Made by a program: the position numbers and the translations under genes
Source: Desulfovibrio aminophilus
GTDB taxonomy: Bacteria; Desulfobacterota; Desulfovibrionia; Desulfovibrionales; Desulfovibrionaceae
DNA: 64,000 bases
Assembly (NCBI RefSeq): GCF_023660105.1
Contig: NZ_JAMHGA010000012.1
Span: 186,001-250,000 of the forward strand
Direction: 5' to 3'
Shown here: positions 63,623 to 64,000 of the stretch, piece after piece
Layout: every line of letters begins with the position of its first letter
How positions within the stretch are numbered: the first letter of the stretch is position 1
The notes under the pieces: generated by a model
Told to the model about the DNA's origin: nothing
The model's database searches: none
What the model saw: the letters and a program-made list of their open reading frames with translations, nothing else

Positions 63623-64000
63623 CTAGTCCAGGGGGCGGCAGACCGCCTCCCCGTTCTCGTCGTCTTCGAGGTCCGCGTCCGGCCTCTTGCGGTCGGAGTG
63701 GGCGTCCCGCGGCACGTCCTCGCGGTCCAGGTTGAACATCCGCCGCGCCTGGTCGATGAAGCGCTCGGCGGTCTCCTCCTGGGCCCGGCGCTTGAGGTAG
63801 ACCACCGGCTCGTGCAGGAGCTTGTGGCCGACGGAGAGGACCAGGGTTTCCAGGGCCTTGCGCGTATCCTCGTCCACCGGCCCGATGCGGCGCAGGGTCC
63901 GGGCCAGCTCGCGGCGGCCGATGTCCTCGGCGCGGCACATGAGGTCTACGATGGTCGGCTGCAATTCCAGGGACTTGAGCCAGCGGCCGAAGGTCTCGGT
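63623..64000 (-). CDS. hemA: Glutamyl-tRNA reductase (3' part)
   Basis: The gene enters from beyond the right edge; 125 codons and the stop are present. The visible part is the C-terminal dimerisation domain, including FGRWLKSLELQPTIVDL, then RRELARTLRRIG and LVLSVGHKLLHEPVVYLKR, as in glutamyl-tRNA reductases. The catalytic and NADPH domains are outside the window. The end is unusually acidic (DADLEDDENGEAVC). HemA makes glutamate-1-semialdehyde, the first step of haem and sirohaem synthesis. Confidence 0.9.
   Translation of the reverse strand, partial: TETFGRWLKSLELQPTIVDLMCRAEDIGRRELARTLRRIGPVDEDTRKALETLVLSVGHKLLHEPVVYLKRRAQEETAERFIDQARRMFNLDREDVPRDAHSDRKRPDADLEDDENGEAVCRPLD

Overview
The window is about 64 kb of dense, GC-rich bacterial chromosome with housekeeping gene order typical of the Desulfovibrionales (sulfate-reducing Desulfobacterota, Desulfovibrio-like). 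The placement rests on several features: the lptB-rpoN-hpf-ptsN-rapZ order followed by a mannose-type PTS, a Mn-dependent pyrophosphatase, a PxxKW cysteine-rich protein, a five-piece archaeal-style glutamate synthase, and an adenylate kinase with the C-X5-H-X15-C-X2-C metal site described for Desulfovibrio gigas. It is an inference from gene content and not a phylogeny. I see no tRNA, rRNA, CRISPR array, insertion sequence or prophage.

Layout. 1-6.7 kb (+): end of lptB, then rpoN, hpf, ptsN, rapZ, PTS EIIA, EIIB and a frame-broken EIIC, then ppaC and a strong terminator. 6.7-15.4 kb (-): dapA, a periplasmic UshA-like protein, an HU/IHF protein, a FlhG/MinD-type ATPase, a GGDEF diguanylate cyclase, prfB with its programmed frameshift, lnt, a CorC-type CBS protein and a PilZ membrane protein. 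15.4-21.7 kb (-): mnmG, an M20 hydrolase, the PxxKW protein and a methylthioadenosine/adenine salvage operon (apt-mtnP-mtaD). 21.8-31.5 kb (+): rsmA, a second HU gene with a tiny membrane protein, an expanded macromolecular-synthesis operon (rpsU-yqeY-mutS2-dnaG-rpoD), cbiB and a GNAT acetyltransferase. 31.5-35.5 kb (+): an arginine-decarboxylase-like enzyme and its AdiC-like antiporter behind a good promoter and a long leader. 35.6-48.1 kb (-): proC, ndk, a TrpXYZ-like ABC importer, fliM, a cell-wall cluster (EnvC-like, CtpA, PF04748 deacetylase), a MagIII-like glycosylase, prmA, and dut-argD with a small ORF. 48.2-59.5 kb (+): a glucan phosphorylase, the split glutamate synthase and yajC-secD-secF. 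59.5-64 kb: an unrecognised DapF-like protein divergent from a LysR regulator, then adk, tilS, a conserved small protein and the 3' end of hemA (-).

Most of the window is core metabolism and information processing. The points that stand out are: (i) a nine-T homopolymer that splits the PTS EIIC gene into two frames; (ii) a roughly 180-bp patch of low-GC, rare-codon DNA inside dnaG that contains a good sigma-70-like promoter ahead of rpoD; (iii) a convincing plus-strand terminator with an upstream promoter between adk and tilS, suggesting a short RNA; (iv) paired palindromes at the LysR promoter facing a catalytically degenerate DapF-like gene; and (v) several TTGACA -35 boxes whose TTG can be mistaken for a start codon. 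I did not find a clear new multi-gene defence or mobile system.
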